64,000 nucleotides of DNA from Halegenticoccus soli. Its GTDB lineage: Archaea > Halobacteriota > Halobacteria > Halobacteriales > Haloferacaceae. Positions within the stretch are counted from its first letter, which is position 1. Each line of letters opens with the position of its first letter. The translations under genes and the position numbers were made by a program. Where the stretch lies: assembly GCF_002844195.1 (NCBI RefSeq), contig NZ_PEND01000003.1, positions 1 to 64,000 on the forward strand. The letters are read 5' to 3'. The notes under the pieces were generated by a model. It searched no databases. It was not told the DNA's origin and was given only the letters and a program-made list of their open reading frames with translations. Below, one piece after another: positions 53,995 through 62,995 of this stretch.

Positions 53995-55065
53995 ATGAGT
54001 AGGCAATCCACGACCGAGCAGGTCGCACAGCGGAGCGACCGGATGCCGGCGGTCGTCAACTACGAACCGGAGCGCGTCGAGCTTCGAGAGGTTGACGTTC
54101 CCGAGATCGACGAGGGCGGGGCGCTGGTTCGGGTCGAGGCGGTGGGAATCTGCGGCAGTGACGTCCACCAGTGGCACGGGAGTCACAGCTGGGACGTGAA
54201 CTATCCCGTCACGCTCGGCCACGAGTTCGGCGGCGTGATCGAGGAGATTGAGAGAAGCGACGAGTTCGCACCCGGCGACCGCGTCGTCAGCGAGACGGCG
54301 GCCGAGATCGACGAGACGTCTCCGCTCAGTCGTCGAGGGTTGTACAACCTCGACCCTTCCCGGAAAGGGTTCGGCTACGGGACCGACGGCGCGATGGCGC
54401 AGTACGTCGCCGTCCCGGTGCGGTGTCTCCACCACATCCCCGACGATCTCCCGTTCGAGCGGGCCGCGCTGGCCGAACCGTGCAGCGTCGCCTACAACGC
54501 CGTCTGCGGAAACGCAGACGTCAACCCCGGCGACAGCGTGCTCGTACTCGGCCCTGGGCCGATCGGCCTCCTGTGCGTCCAGATGGCGGCGCTGGCCGGC
54601 GCGAGCACTGTCGTTGTTCAGGGAGTACCTGCCGACCAAGATCGACTCCGCGTCGCCGAGCAGCTCGGTGCGACGCACACCGCGACCGACGACCCCTCGG
54701 ATTTGGTCGACGACGTCGGCGATGGCCTCGGCGTCGACACCGTCATCGACGCTGCGGGCGTTTCCGCAGCGTTCGAAACGGCGATGGAGGCGGTTCGTCC
54801 GGACGGTCACATCACCAAAGTCGGTTGGGGGCCGCAACCGATGGAGTACAGCATGGATCCAGTTGTCCAGAAGGCGGTCACAGTACAGGGAAGCTTCTCG
54901 CACACGTGGTCAATCTGGGAGAAGGTCATCACACTACTCAGCACTGGTCAACTCGACGTCGAACCGATCGTCGACCGCGTGGCACCGCTCGAAGAGTGGC
55001 GCGATTGCTTCGCGGGAATGCACGACCGCGACTACATCAAGTGCGTCCTGACGCCGAACGCATGA
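53995..55065 (+). CDS. Zinc-type medium-chain alcohol/polyol dehydrogenase (structural zinc site lost)
   Basis: A 356-residue MDR dehydrogenase. GICGSDVHQWHG gives the catalytic-zinc Cys and GHEFGG the His-Glu pair; VLVLGPGPIGLLCVQMAALA is the NAD fold. The usual lobe with four cysteines for structural zinc is absent, replaced by SETAAEIDETSPLSRRGLYN. Relatives oxidise sorbitol, threonine or other polyols. Its start is supported by a TATA box. It heads an operon with the sugar isomerase-like gene 45 bases downstream, so a sugar or polyol substrate is likely. Divergent from GH4. Confidence 0.88.
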   Translation: MSRQSTTEQVAQRSDRMPAVVNYEPERVELREVDVPEIDEGGALVRVEAVGICGSDVHQWHGSHSWDVNYPVTLGHEFGGVIEEIERSDEFAPGDRVVSETAAEIDETSPLSRRGLYNLDPSRKGFGYGTDGAMAQYVAVPVRCLHHIPDDLPFERAALAEPCSVAYNAVCGNADVNPGDSVLVLGPGPIGLLCVQMAALAGASTVVVQGVPADQDRLRVAEQLGATHTATDDPSDLVDDVGDGLGVDTVIDAAGVSAAFETAMEAVRPDGHITKVGWGPQPMEYSMDPVVQKAVTVQGSFSHTWSIWEKVITLLSTGQLDVEPIVDRVAPLEEWRDCFAGMHDRDYIKCVLTPNA

Positions 55066-55093
55066 GTCGGATCCCGATACAGGCCAGACAGAC

Positions 55094-55101
55094 GGAGGTG
55101 A
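55094..55101 (+). promoter_or_regulatory. Shine-Dalgarno site for the isomerase-like gene
   Basis: GGAGGTGA lies nine bases before ATG 55111. It marks an internal operon gene translated from a leadered position, in contrast to the leaderless first gene. Confidence 0.6.
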
Positions 55102-55110
55102 CCGCCTGAC

Positions 55111-56007
55111 ATGCCGCTCGCCGCGTTTCCAAAGTGCTATCTCGGCCGACTGATAGACGGCGAGATGAACCTCGAAGAATGGTTCGACGTCGCAAGCGAC
55201 ATCGGCGTTGACGGTGTCGAGTTCTACTGGGGCATCACGCCCGACGATGATCCTGCAGAACTGGAGTACCTGCGATCGGCCGCCGCCGACCGCGGACTCT
55301 CGATTCCGATGATGTGCTACTCGCCGGACTTCACCAACCCCGATCCCGAAACGCGCCGAGAGGAGGTTGAACGGGAGAAGCGCGCCATCGAATCGACCGC
55401 ACGGCTCGGCGGGAGCTACTGTCGGGTTCTCTCGGGCCAGCGACGACCGGATGTTTCCCGGGAGGAAGGATTGGCGTGGGTGAGCGACTGTATCGAGGAA
55501 CTGCTCCCCCACGCGGCCGCCTACGAGGTGACGCTCGTGCTCGAGAACCACTACAAGGACGACTACTGGGAGCACCCGGAGTTCGCCCAGCAGATGGACC
55601 TCTTTCTCGACCTACTCGATCGCGTAGACGAGAGTGCGTGGTTCGGCGTCAACTACGATCCCTCGAACGCCATCATCGCGGGCGACGATCCGCTCGAACT
55701 GCTGGAAGCGGTAGCCGATCGGGTCGCGACGATGCACGCGAGCGACCGGTACCTCGAAGGAGGGACTATGGAGGATCTCCGCGAGATGGAGGCGGAGGGC
55801 GGTCGGGGGTACGCCGACATCCTCCAGCACGGTGTCGTCGGCGAAGGGATGATCGATTACGACGCGGTGTTCTCGATACTCGCCGACGCCGGCTTCGACG
55901 GCTGGATCTCCATCGAGGACGGCTACGACGCCGAGAAGGGAAAGGATCACCTCGACCGCTCGGCTCGGTTTCTCCGCGAGAAGATGGCCGAACACGGCCT
56001 CGCGTGA
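55111..56007 (+). CDS. Sugar phosphate isomerase/epimerase-like TIM barrel
   Basis: A 298-residue TIM barrel of the xylose-isomerase-like family. It opens PLAAFPKCYLGRLIDGEMNL and shows DVASDIGVDGVEFYWGI, LVLENHYKDDYWEHPEF (metal Glu and His), FGVNYDPSNAIIAG (metal Asp), TMHASDRYLEGG and a closing WISIEDGYD. The metal site Glu-Asp-His-Glu is therefore complete. It differs from the shorter protein at 44183-44926. A zinc-type dehydrogenase precedes it. Function could be epimerisation or dehydration of the oxidised sugar. Confidence 0.87.
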   Translation: MPLAAFPKCYLGRLIDGEMNLEEWFDVASDIGVDGVEFYWGITPDDDPAELEYLRSAAADRGLSIPMMCYSPDFTNPDPETRREEVEREKRAIESTARLGGSYCRVLSGQRRPDVSREEGLAWVSDCIEELLPHAAAYEVTLVLENHYKDDYWEHPEFAQQMDLFLDLLDRVDESAWFGVNYDPSNAIIAGDDPLELLEAVADRVATMHASDRYLEGGTMEDLREMEAEGGRGYADILQHGVVGEGMIDYDAVFSILADAGFDGWISIEDGYDAEKGKDHLDRSARFLREKMAEHGLA

Positions 56008-56052
56008 CGCCGTCCACGCTGTAAACCCGGCTCCCGACGCGGGATCGCCGGC

Positions 56053-56898
56053 TCACCCGCGGACAAGCTCGAACATGCAGCCCTGCTCGACGTGGTAGAC
56101 CGGCACGTCGGGAAACGCACCGTCGAGGTGTTCGGCGAGCAGTTCGACGCTTTTCACCTCACTGGTCGCGTGATTCACGACGACGACCGGCACGCCCGCG
56201 TCGACCGCGACGTGCCCGTCCCGCCAGTACGTGAACCCGTCGTCGGAGCAGACGACCATGTCCGGATCGTACGCGTCGAATAGGTGTCGGAAGGGCGTGA
56301 TTGCGCCAGTTCCGACGGCGATCCGAGAGACGGGCGTCGTCGCCTCGCCGAGCAGTTCGACCGCGTCCTGGCCGACGTTGCGGACCGCACCTGCGATCTG
56401 GCTGGCCGCTTCCCGGGCGGTTCGCTCGCCGACGTCGTACACGCGGTAGTAATCACCGCGTCCGAACGCCGCGGGCGGCGTCGACATCGTTTCTACCGGC
56501 ACCTCGTCGTCTGGCTCAAAGCCGAGGTGACGCCCCCACGCGTCCGGTACACCGATTTCCGGGTACTGGTCCCAGAGATCGTGGCAGCGGAGGATCACGA
56601 GACCGTGCTCTTCGATGAACCGCTGCTTGGCGTCTATCAGCTCGACGACGCTCGGCGGGTGATTCCCTGGGATCGGTTCCTCGTCATGGTCGTAGTACGT
56701 ACCCTCGTGGATGATGAAGACGTTGCAGCCGAGTTCGACGGCGCGTTCCAGCGCCCACATATAGCTCATCCAGCCGACGGCGATCCCCTCCACGTCCGCG
56801 TGCGGATCGCCCGTTTTGAACGTGTCGACCGTGTCGTCCCAGTCAACCCACCCGTCGTCGAGCGACCGCAGGTAAGTGCGAATCTCGCTCGCCTTCAT
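56053..56898 (-). CDS. Nif3-like (DUF34/NIF3) dinuclear metal-centre protein
   Basis: A 281-residue protein. FIIHEGTYYDHDEEP and CHDLWDQYP supply His-rich metal ligands and the C-terminal VVNHATSEVKSVELLAEHL gives the second His/Glu set of the Nif3 fold. The family is widely conserved but its chemistry is uncertain; some members hydrolyse GTP or act on cofactors. Its ATG overlaps the stop of the GH38 C-terminal gene by four bases, so it is translated with the glycosidase. That link to glycan breakdown is unusual and may reveal a role on a sugar intermediate. Confidence 0.8.
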   Translation of the reverse strand: MKASEIRTYLRSLDDGWVDWDDTVDTFKTGDPHADVEGIAVGWMSYMWALERAVELGCNVFIIHEGTYYDHDEEPIPGNHPPSVVELIDAKQRFIEEHGLVILRCHDLWDQYPEIGVPDAWGRHLGFEPDDEVPVETMSTPPAAFGRGDYYRVYDVGERTAREAASQIAGAVRNVGQDAVELLGEATTPVSRIAVGTGAITPFRHLFDAYDPDMVVCSDDGFTYWRDGHVAVDAGVPVVVVNHATSEVKSVELLAEHLDGAFPDVPVYHVEQGCMFELVRG

Positions 56899-58466
56899 GC
56901 GCCCCCCTCGAAGGAGAGACGGACGACGCGCAATTCCCGCGGACTGAGGTCGACCTCAAACGCGTCACGGGTCGCGTCGAGTGACCGTTCGGGGGTGTCC
57001 TCGCCCAGAAGCCCGACGATTCGCGCCGCCGCAATGTCGAGCACGCCAGGGCCGACCGCTGCGGTGCGGGCCTCGTCGCTCGCGTTCAACAGGCCGATGT
57101 CGAGCTCGCGCCCGTCGGTCACCGTATCCCCGCTTCCGCCAGTTAGTACGCCCACGCCGGCGACGGGGGCGGTCTCGATCCCGATCGCCCGCGTCGGGCG
57201 GATGAAGGGGATGAGCACGGGCGGTTCGGGGAGATCGAGGAGACTTCCACTCTCGGGGAGCGCCGGGTTGATTCCCGCTTCCGCAATCGGCTGGACGAGC
57301 GGTATCGCGTGTTCGGCGCCCGCGCCCGCGGTGTGGGCCCGCGCCTCGTCGAAGGGGCCGTCGTGGGGGCGCAGGTGGTACCGCGCTCGTACACGTCCGG
57401 GCTGGTGAGCGCGGAAGTTCGTGTTGTAGTAATTCGTGGTCACCCATCCGAGCAGGAGCGCCCGATCGAGGGCGAATTCGCGGTTGTGGTCGCCGAACCG
57501 GAAGCCGCCGAACTGCACCATCGGGTTCAGCGGACAGCCGACCGTCACCCCGCGGTGGTCGTTCGACAGTTCGACCCACCGCTGAGCGGTAAAGTAGTCC
57601 CGACACGACCCCGGTAACTGGTCGACGCCGGAGCGCACCGCCTGCCCGCCGACGTCGACGTGTGCTCGCGGCTCGGGCAGCGCGAACGGGAATGCCAGAT
57701 ATGTCGACGCAGGGAGCGTGTCACGGCTCTCCTCCCACGTCGCTTCGAGGACGACTTCGGCCCCCTCGCGCGGGACGACCGCCCTCAGGTCGACGGCCGA
57801 CGCGAGTCCCTCGACCGCCAGCGTCTGCCGGACGTCGTAGCCGAGCGGCGTCCGGTACACCCGGTGGCGGATCACCTGCTCGGGACCGTACCGCTCGGCG
57901 TGCCAGTCGGTCTGGTACCCCCACGTCGGCGACTCCCACGAGGTGTCGGTCCCGGCCTCGGCCTCGACGAGGTCTGGCGCCGCGTTCCACAGCCCGTCCG
58001 GGTTGTCCTCGCCGGCGGACGGCGCCCGAAACAGTCGGTCTCGCGGTCTCTCTCCGTGCGGGTCGGCGAGCCGCTCTCGCACGATGCCCGCGAGCGGGTA
58101 GTCGGCCTCCTCGTCGACCCACTCACAGTCGAGACGCTTGTCCCACCATCCGGCGATACCGCCCCGATCCCGGTCGAACGTGATGCGGTACGTGTCAGTT
58201 TCGACGACGCGCCGCTCGTCGAACGGCCAGCCGCCATTCGAACGTAGCTCCTCCGTCGGAACGACGGCGTAGCCGTAGCCGGGGACATCCGTCGGAGGGA
58301 GCAGGAAGGCGTCGTCGTTGATCGAACGGTCCTGCCAGTGGCGGGCCGACAGGTCGTCGTCCGGACGGCCGCGGGGGTGGACGGCGTACTTCGAGACGGG
58401 GCCCGAAACCGTCCGCGCCCACGGGAGCGGGTTCGCGACGAGCACCCGGTCGTACGCGTCGCTCAT
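56895..58466 (-). CDS. GH38-type alpha-mannosidase, C-terminal beta-sandwich subunit
   Basis: A 523-residue protein that corresponds to the C-terminal two thirds of family 38 alpha-mannosidases. It begins MSDAYDRVLVANPLPWARTV, where the full-length enzymes have VFNPLSW after the helical bundle. Typical pieces are YRITFDRDRGGIAGWWDKRL, VIRHRVYRTPLGYDVRQTLA and YLAFPFALPEP. It has no catalytic nucleophile of its own. The ATG at 58466 overlaps the stop of the upstream catalytic gene by four bases. The large frame that extends upstream to 59513 in this phase is a shadow. It should assemble with the N-terminal subunit. Confidence 0.85.
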   Translation of the reverse strand: MSDAYDRVLVANPLPWARTVSGPVSKYAVHPRGRPDDDLSARHWQDRSINDDAFLLPPTDVPGYGYAVVPTEELRSNGGWPFDERRVVETDTYRITFDRDRGGIAGWWDKRLDCEWVDEEADYPLAGIVRERLADPHGERPRDRLFRAPSAGEDNPDGLWNAAPDLVEAEAGTDTSWESPTWGYQTDWHAERYGPEQVIRHRVYRTPLGYDVRQTLAVEGLASAVDLRAVVPREGAEVVLEATWEESRDTLPASTYLAFPFALPEPRAHVDVGGQAVRSGVDQLPGSCRDYFTAQRWVELSNDHRGVTVGCPLNPMVQFGGFRFGDHNREFALDRALLLGWVTTNYYNTNFRAHQPGRVRARYHLRPHDGPFDEARAHTAGAGAEHAIPLVQPIAEAGINPALPESGSLLDLPEPPVLIPFIRPTRAIGIETAPVAGVGVLTGGSGDTVTDGRELDIGLLNASDEARTAAVGPGVLDIAAARIVGLLGEDTPERSLDATRDAFEVDLSPRELRVVRLSFEGGA

Positions 58467-59707
58467 CGCGCGTCCTCCGGACCGACGACGCGGCGTGCGA
58501 ACTCGGCGGTCGCGTCGCGACGGAGCAACAGGCTCCGACTTCGAGCCTCGTAGGCGTGTTTGGCCTTGTGGTGCCACTGGCTGCGCGTGTCTTCGGATTC
58601 CGGCTGTTCGACCGAGACGTCCGCACCCCACGTGTGCTCGTCGTACATCGTCACGGCACGCCACGCGCGTTCGCGTTCGGCCGGTCCGCTCCGCCGCGCA
58701 GGCTGTCGGTTGTCCCGTCCGGCACCCATCGCGGTCAGGGCAGCCTCCACCGCGTCGGCCGTCCGCAGCCGACGGCGGCTCTCCCGCGCGATCGCCGTCT
58801 CTCGCGCGCTGGTGATCGAGCCGAAGTTCCAGTAATCGGTCCAATCGCCGCGGTACGCCGGGAGCTCCGCGTCGCAGGACGCGACGGCCTCCCACCACTC
58901 GGTCGGCGTCGCGAGGCGGAGCGACGGGAGGTCCCCGTCCGCCACGTCGGGGCGACCGTTCCACTCGCTGACGAACGCGGGAAGCTCCGCGAACGGGGGG
59001 TTGTTGTCGAAGAAGGGGTGGGTCGTCTGCACCATCAGTATCGGCGGGGAGTAGTCGATTCGGTCGAGGAGCGCTTCGAGTCGAGGGAGCCATCGTTCGG
59101 CGAGTGCCTCGGCGTCCCGGCCGATGCCCATGTTGTAGCCGCCGCCGTACTGAAAGCCGTTGTACGTCCGGAGCGTTCGACCGCTCGGTCCCTCCCAGCG
59201 GAAGGCCATCGGTCGATCCAGCGGAGCGCCCCCCCAGTGTCTGTTGACCGCCATCGAGAACCCGTCGATACCTGCGTCGAGGAGGCGGTCGACGAGAGGC
59301 CAGTTGTGCCCGTTCACGTCGCCGTTCATCGCGGTCCGGATCTCGAATCCGTACTCCTCGCGGAGCCGTCTGAGCGGCCGAAGCGACTCGACGAGCTCCG
59401 CTTGATCGTACAGGGGCGTGAGGTTTCCGAGCATGGCGCTCACCTCGATGCGTCCCCGCTCTTCGAGCGCCCGGAACCTGGCGAGACGCTCGTCGTCCGC
59501 GGTCCGAAGCCACCGCAGCAATGGTTCGGTCGTCTCGACCGTCCAGCGGAACGCCTCGTGATCCGGGCGGTCGAGGCCGCGTTCGGCGAGGTCGACGGCT
59601 CTCTCGATGAACCGGCGCTGGAGGTCCCAGACGACCGGCTGGTCGTGCGTGTATCCGACGTCCGTGTGACAGTGGTGGACGACGAATATCTCGTCGAGTT
59701 GGCTCAT
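58463..59707 (-). CDS. GH38-type alpha-mannosidase, catalytic N-terminal subunit
   Basis: A 414-residue protein with the GH38 barrel and part of the helical bundle. His14 and Asp16 in HHCHTDVGYTHD bind the active-site zinc and Asp130 in AMNGDVNGHNW is the candidate nucleophile. RWEGPSGRTLRTYNGFQY and QTTHPFFDNNPPFAELP lie in the barrel. The chain stops after GPEDAR, where single-chain enzymes continue into the beta-sandwich. The stop overlaps the start of the next gene (ATGA). It leads the three-gene set catalytic subunit, sandwich subunit, Nif3-like protein. Confidence 0.87.
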   Translation of the reverse strand: MSQLDEIFVVHHCHTDVGYTHDQPVVWDLQRRFIERAVDLAERGLDRPDHEAFRWTVETTEPLLRWLRTADDERLARFRALEERGRIEVSAMLGNLTPLYDQAELVESLRPLRRLREEYGFEIRTAMNGDVNGHNWPLVDRLLDAGIDGFSMAVNRHWGGAPLDRPMAFRWEGPSGRTLRTYNGFQYGGGYNMGIGRDAEALAERWLPRLEALLDRIDYSPPILMVQTTHPFFDNNPPFAELPAFVSEWNGRPDVADGDLPSLRLATPTEWWEAVASCDAELPAYRGDWTDYWNFGSITSARETAIARESRRRLRTADAVEAALTAMGAGRDNRQPARRSGPAERERAWRAVTMYDEHTWGADVSVEQPESEDTRSQWHHKAKHAYEARSRSLLLRRDATAEFARRVVGPEDAR

Positions 59708-59736
59708 CTGAACACCGCCCCTGTCACGGGCTACCG

Positions 59737-59743
59737 TTATATA
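59737..59743 (-). promoter_or_regulatory. TATA box upstream of the split GH38 operon
   Basis: TTATATA is centred 33 bases before the minus-strand ATG 59707. It is near-palindromic and might also drive the rightward sulfatase gene with a leader of about 45 bases. Confidence 0.45.
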
Positions 59744-59811
59744 CGTTCGTCTCTCGGTCTCGCGTCACACGAGAACACCTACCACCTCCGACGCCGTCGG
59801 TACGACCGTGG

Positions 59812-61434
59812 ATGAATCGGCCAAACGTCATCTGTTTCGTTCTTGACCAGCTGCGGTACGATCACCTCGGCTACGCCGGCAACGCGACCGTCGAAACGCC
59901 GAACATCGACGCGCTCGCCGAGCGAGGGGTCGCGCTCTCGCGCGCGTACGTCGCCAACCCGCTGTGTATGCCCGCACGGGCCAGTCTGTTCACCGGATTG
60001 ATGCCTCGGGATCACGGCGTCCGGACGAACGGTATCCCGCTCGATCCCTCATTGCCGACACTGCCCGGCGCGCTCCGGGACGCGGGCTACCGGACACACG
60101 CGGTCGGCAAGCTCCACCTGCACACCTACGATCTCCCGAACGGTGCCGATGTCGCGGAGAGTGCCTCCGCGAACGTGACCGAGGCCGAATCCGCTGCAGG
60201 CGCTATCAACGGTTCGTCGGCGGAAGCGGGCGTCGTCGCGCCGGAGGAGTTCCCCGAGGCGCGATCGCTGTGGAACGTGGGGCGTCACCGGGCGCTGCCG
60301 GAACCGTACTATGGCCTCGAAACCGCGGACTTCACCGGCGGACACGTGAGTTGGATCTTCGGACAGTACCGCCAGTGGCTCGAACGCGAGCGTCCGGACG
60401 CCGCGGCTCGCCTGCGCGAAGATCACCCCGGCAACGATCCCCGGCCGGCTCCCCAAACGTTCGACTGGTCGCTTCCCGAGGAACTCCACTACAACCGGTG
60501 GATCGCCGACCGATCCCGCGAATTCATCGGGTTGTCGGGGGGCGACGACCCGTTTTTCCTCTGGTGTTCGTTCCCCGACCCGCACCACCCCTTCGCCGCG
60601 CCCGAACCGTGGGGGAGCATGTATGACCCCGACAGGGTGGATCTCCCGACACGGCGCGAGGGCGAACTCGACGACCTGCCGCCGTTTTATCGTGAGGCCT
60701 ACGCCGACACCGACACGCAACTCAGCGGGTTCCACGGAACGAGCGATCTCTCCGACGACGAGCTTCGAGAACAGGTCGCCGTGACGTATGGCATGATCAG
60801 CTTCGTCGACCGGGAGATCGGACGCGTCTTGACCGCGCTCGACGACGCGGGGCTTCGCGGGGAGACGCTTGTCGTGTTCACGTCCGATCACGGAGACATG
60901 ATGGGCGACCACTGGATGCTCCGCAAGGGACCGTTCCACTTCGAAGGGTTGCTCCGCGTTCCGATGGTGTGGAGCTGGCCGGGAAAGCTCCCGGCCGGTC
61001 GGCGAAGCGACGGGCTCGTCAGTGCCGTCGACGTCGCGCCGACGGTGTTAGACCTCTGCGACGTACCGATCCCGGAAGGACGGGTGCCCCCGGAACGCGA
61101 GGCGGCGCAGGAGCCTCCGGCGTGGCCGGGCCGATCGCTCCGCCCGCAACTGGCGGGCGAGATCGACGCCGTCCGCGACGGCGCCGTCGTCGAGAACGAC
61201 GAGGACTACCTCGGCCTCCGGGTCCGCACGTACGTCACCGACCGCTACAAGCTGACGGTGTACCCGGGCGAGCCGTACGGAGAGTTATTCGATCTGCGCG
61301 CGGATCCCGAAGAGCTGTACAACCGATGGGATGACGAACGGTACGCCGACGTCCGCGGGCGGTTACTCTCGGAGTTCTTCGAGCAATACGTCCTTCACGA
61401 ACGGGGGCTCCCCCGGCGGTTGTGCCACGCGTAG
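59812..61434 (+). CDS. Sulfatase (type I, formylglycine motif)
   Basis: A 540-residue arylsulfatase-like enzyme. VICFVLDQLRYDHLG starts the metal site, and NPLCMPARASLFTG is the CxPxR sulfatase signature with Cys52 as formylglycine precursor. GKLHLHTYD, CSFPDPHHPFA and FTSDHGDMMGDH supply further metal and sulfate ligands. An Ala/Glu-rich insertion lies at about 110-145. No signal peptide is seen. It diverges from the split GH38 operon and converges on an amidase, so sulfated mannose-containing glycans are one possible target. Phosphonate monoester hydrolase activity is an alternative in this superfamily. Confidence 0.9.
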   Translation: MNRPNVICFVLDQLRYDHLGYAGNATVETPNIDALAERGVALSRAYVANPLCMPARASLFTGLMPRDHGVRTNGIPLDPSLPTLPGALRDAGYRTHAVGKLHLHTYDLPNGADVAESASANVTEAESAAGAINGSSAEAGVVAPEEFPEARSLWNVGRHRALPEPYYGLETADFTGGHVSWIFGQYRQWLERERPDAAARLREDHPGNDPRPAPQTFDWSLPEELHYNRWIADRSREFIGLSGGDDPFFLWCSFPDPHHPFAAPEPWGSMYDPDRVDLPTRREGELDDLPPFYREAYADTDTQLSGFHGTSDLSDDELREQVAVTYGMISFVDREIGRVLTALDDAGLRGETLVVFTSDHGDMMGDHWMLRKGPFHFEGLLRVPMVWSWPGKLPAGRRSDGLVSAVDVAPTVLDLCDVPIPEGRVPPEREAAQEPPAWPGRSLRPQLAGEIDAVRDGAVVENDEDYLGLRVRTYVTDRYKLTVYPGEPYGELFDLRADPEELYNRWDDERYADVRGRLLSEFFEQYVLHERGLPRRLCHA

Positions 61435-61507
61435 CCGTGTCGTGAGAACGACGGTGTTTCGCCCGGTACAGGTGGAAGCCGTCGTCAGTCTTCTCAGCGC
61501 GCGGGGC

Positions 61508-62983
61508 TCAGGCGCTCTGTTCGAATGCGTAGGCGGTGTCGAGCAGGTCCTTCTCTCCGTGCCACGGACCGATCAACTGAAGGCCGACCGGGAGGCCGTC
61601 GACGTCGCCGCACGGGACACTGAGCGCCGGGTGACCGGTCACGTTCGCCGGCGCGAGCGCGCCGTTCGGTGGCGGCATTTCCTCGTTACCGAATGCACCG
61701 AGTTCGGGGGCGACCGTGGGCGTCGACGGCGTCACCAGCACATCGTACGCTTCGAGCGCCTCGTCGACGACATCGGTGAGCGCGGCGCGGAGATTCTGTG
61801 CCCGGACGTAGTGGTAGCCGCCGTGGTTGAACAGGAGATGAGCCCCGAGGAGGATAACCTCCTTCGGGACGGAGCTGATATCGTCGCTGGTGGCCCGACG
61901 AACCCGCTCGAACCCTTTCGCGAGGCTCGGAATTCCCGCCCGACGGCGCCAGAGGCCGATGTCGTTGGTGAAGTACGCGGCGGCGAACTCCGCCGGGGCG
62001 ATTCCCCACCACGCCGCGCCGACGTGGTCGAGTTCCGGCACTTCGATCGTGTCGACAGTCGCGCCACGCGACTCAAGGCGATCGAGCGCGGCGTCGAACT
62101 CCTCCAGCACCGAGTCGCGTGCGAATCCGTCGGTGTACCGGCCGAGCACACCGAACCGCGTGTCGGAGAGGTCACGCCCGAGATCGTCGACGAAGCGCTC
62201 GCGTCCCTCGCGGGGAAGCGGGTCGGCGATGACTTCCATCCCGCGGGCGGCGGTCTCTACGTCGGCCGCCATCGGACCGATTTCTTCGAGCGAATCGCCC
62301 TGCGTGACGAACCCGCGTTTGGAGACGCGCCCGTGGGTGGGCTTCAGCCCCACGACACCGCAGTAGCTCGCCGGAATGCGGATGCTTCCCCCCGTGTCGG
62401 ACCCGAGCGCGAGGTCGACAGTGCCGGCGGCGACGGCGGCGCCGCTCCCACCAGAGGAGCCTCCGGCGACCCGCTCGGCGTCGTGAGGGTTCGTCACTGG
62501 GTCGAAGGCGCTGCTCTCGCTCGTCGGCCCCATGGCGAACTCGTCCAGGTTCGTCTTCCCGCGGAGGCGAGCGCCGGCGTCGAGGAGGCGCTCGACGACT
62601 GTCGCGTGCGCTCCGGGGACGAACCCCTCGAAGCCGCGCGAGGCGTTCGTCAACTCCACGCCGCGGACGCAGATGTTGTCTTTCACACCGACCTCGACGT
62701 CCGAGAGTAATCCATCGGCGCCCGTCCGGACGAGATCGAATAGGGTGATCCACGCGTTGTGTGGGTTCTCACCGTCCGTTGGCCGGTACGGCGGCTCTCC
62801 GTACGTGTCTCCGCCGCCCGAAAAATCGCACAGCGCGTCGAGTGCTGCGGATTCCAGGTCGGCGTACGCGTCGGATTCCGAGTAGGCTGCGGCGGCCGCC
62901 GCCTCCCCCTTGGTCACCTCCATGCCGATCTGCTCGGCGAGCGCTTCCGCATCGGCCTCCGAGAGGCGTCTGTACATGCTCAT
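61508..62983 (-). CDS. Amidase signature family hydrolase (GatA-like)
   Basis: A 491-residue amidase with Lys101 (VGVKDNICVRG), Ser176-Ser177 (AGGSSGGSG) and nucleophile Ser200 (GSDTGGSIRIPA). SYCGVVGLKPTHGRVSKRGF and the C-terminal ANVTGHPALSVPCGDVDGLP are GatA-like, but no GatB or GatC is present, so it is probably a small-amide hydrolase. ATG 62983 is preferred over a TTG at 62992. It follows the Gfo gene by 12 bases, so both are cotranscribed. An amide-bearing sugar or sugar acid is a possible substrate. Confidence 0.9.
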   Translation of the reverse strand: MSMYRRLSEADAEALAEQIGMEVTKGEAAAAAAYSESDAYADLESAALDALCDFSGGGDTYGEPPYRPTDGENPHNAWITLFDLVRTGADGLLSDVEVGVKDNICVRGVELTNASRGFEGFVPGAHATVVERLLDAGARLRGKTNLDEFAMGPTSESSAFDPVTNPHDAERVAGGSSGGSGAAVAAGTVDLALGSDTGGSIRIPASYCGVVGLKPTHGRVSKRGFVTQGDSLEEIGPMAADVETAARGMEVIADPLPREGRERFVDDLGRDLSDTRFGVLGRYTDGFARDSVLEEFDAALDRLESRGATVDTIEVPELDHVGAAWWGIAPAEFAAAYFTNDIGLWRRRAGIPSLAKGFERVRRATSDDISSVPKEVILLGAHLLFNHGGYHYVRAQNLRAALTDVVDEALEAYDVLVTPSTPTVAPELGAFGNEEMPPPNGALAPANVTGHPALSVPCGDVDGLPVGLQLIGPWHGEKDLLDTAYAFEQSA

Positions 62984-62995
62984 TGTCGTCAAGCG

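Noticed and set aside
58467-59513. Upstream extension of the GH38 C-terminal frame
   Set aside because: The added part is arginine-rich and overlaps the catalytic subunit in another phase; the ATG at 58466 gives the natural start.
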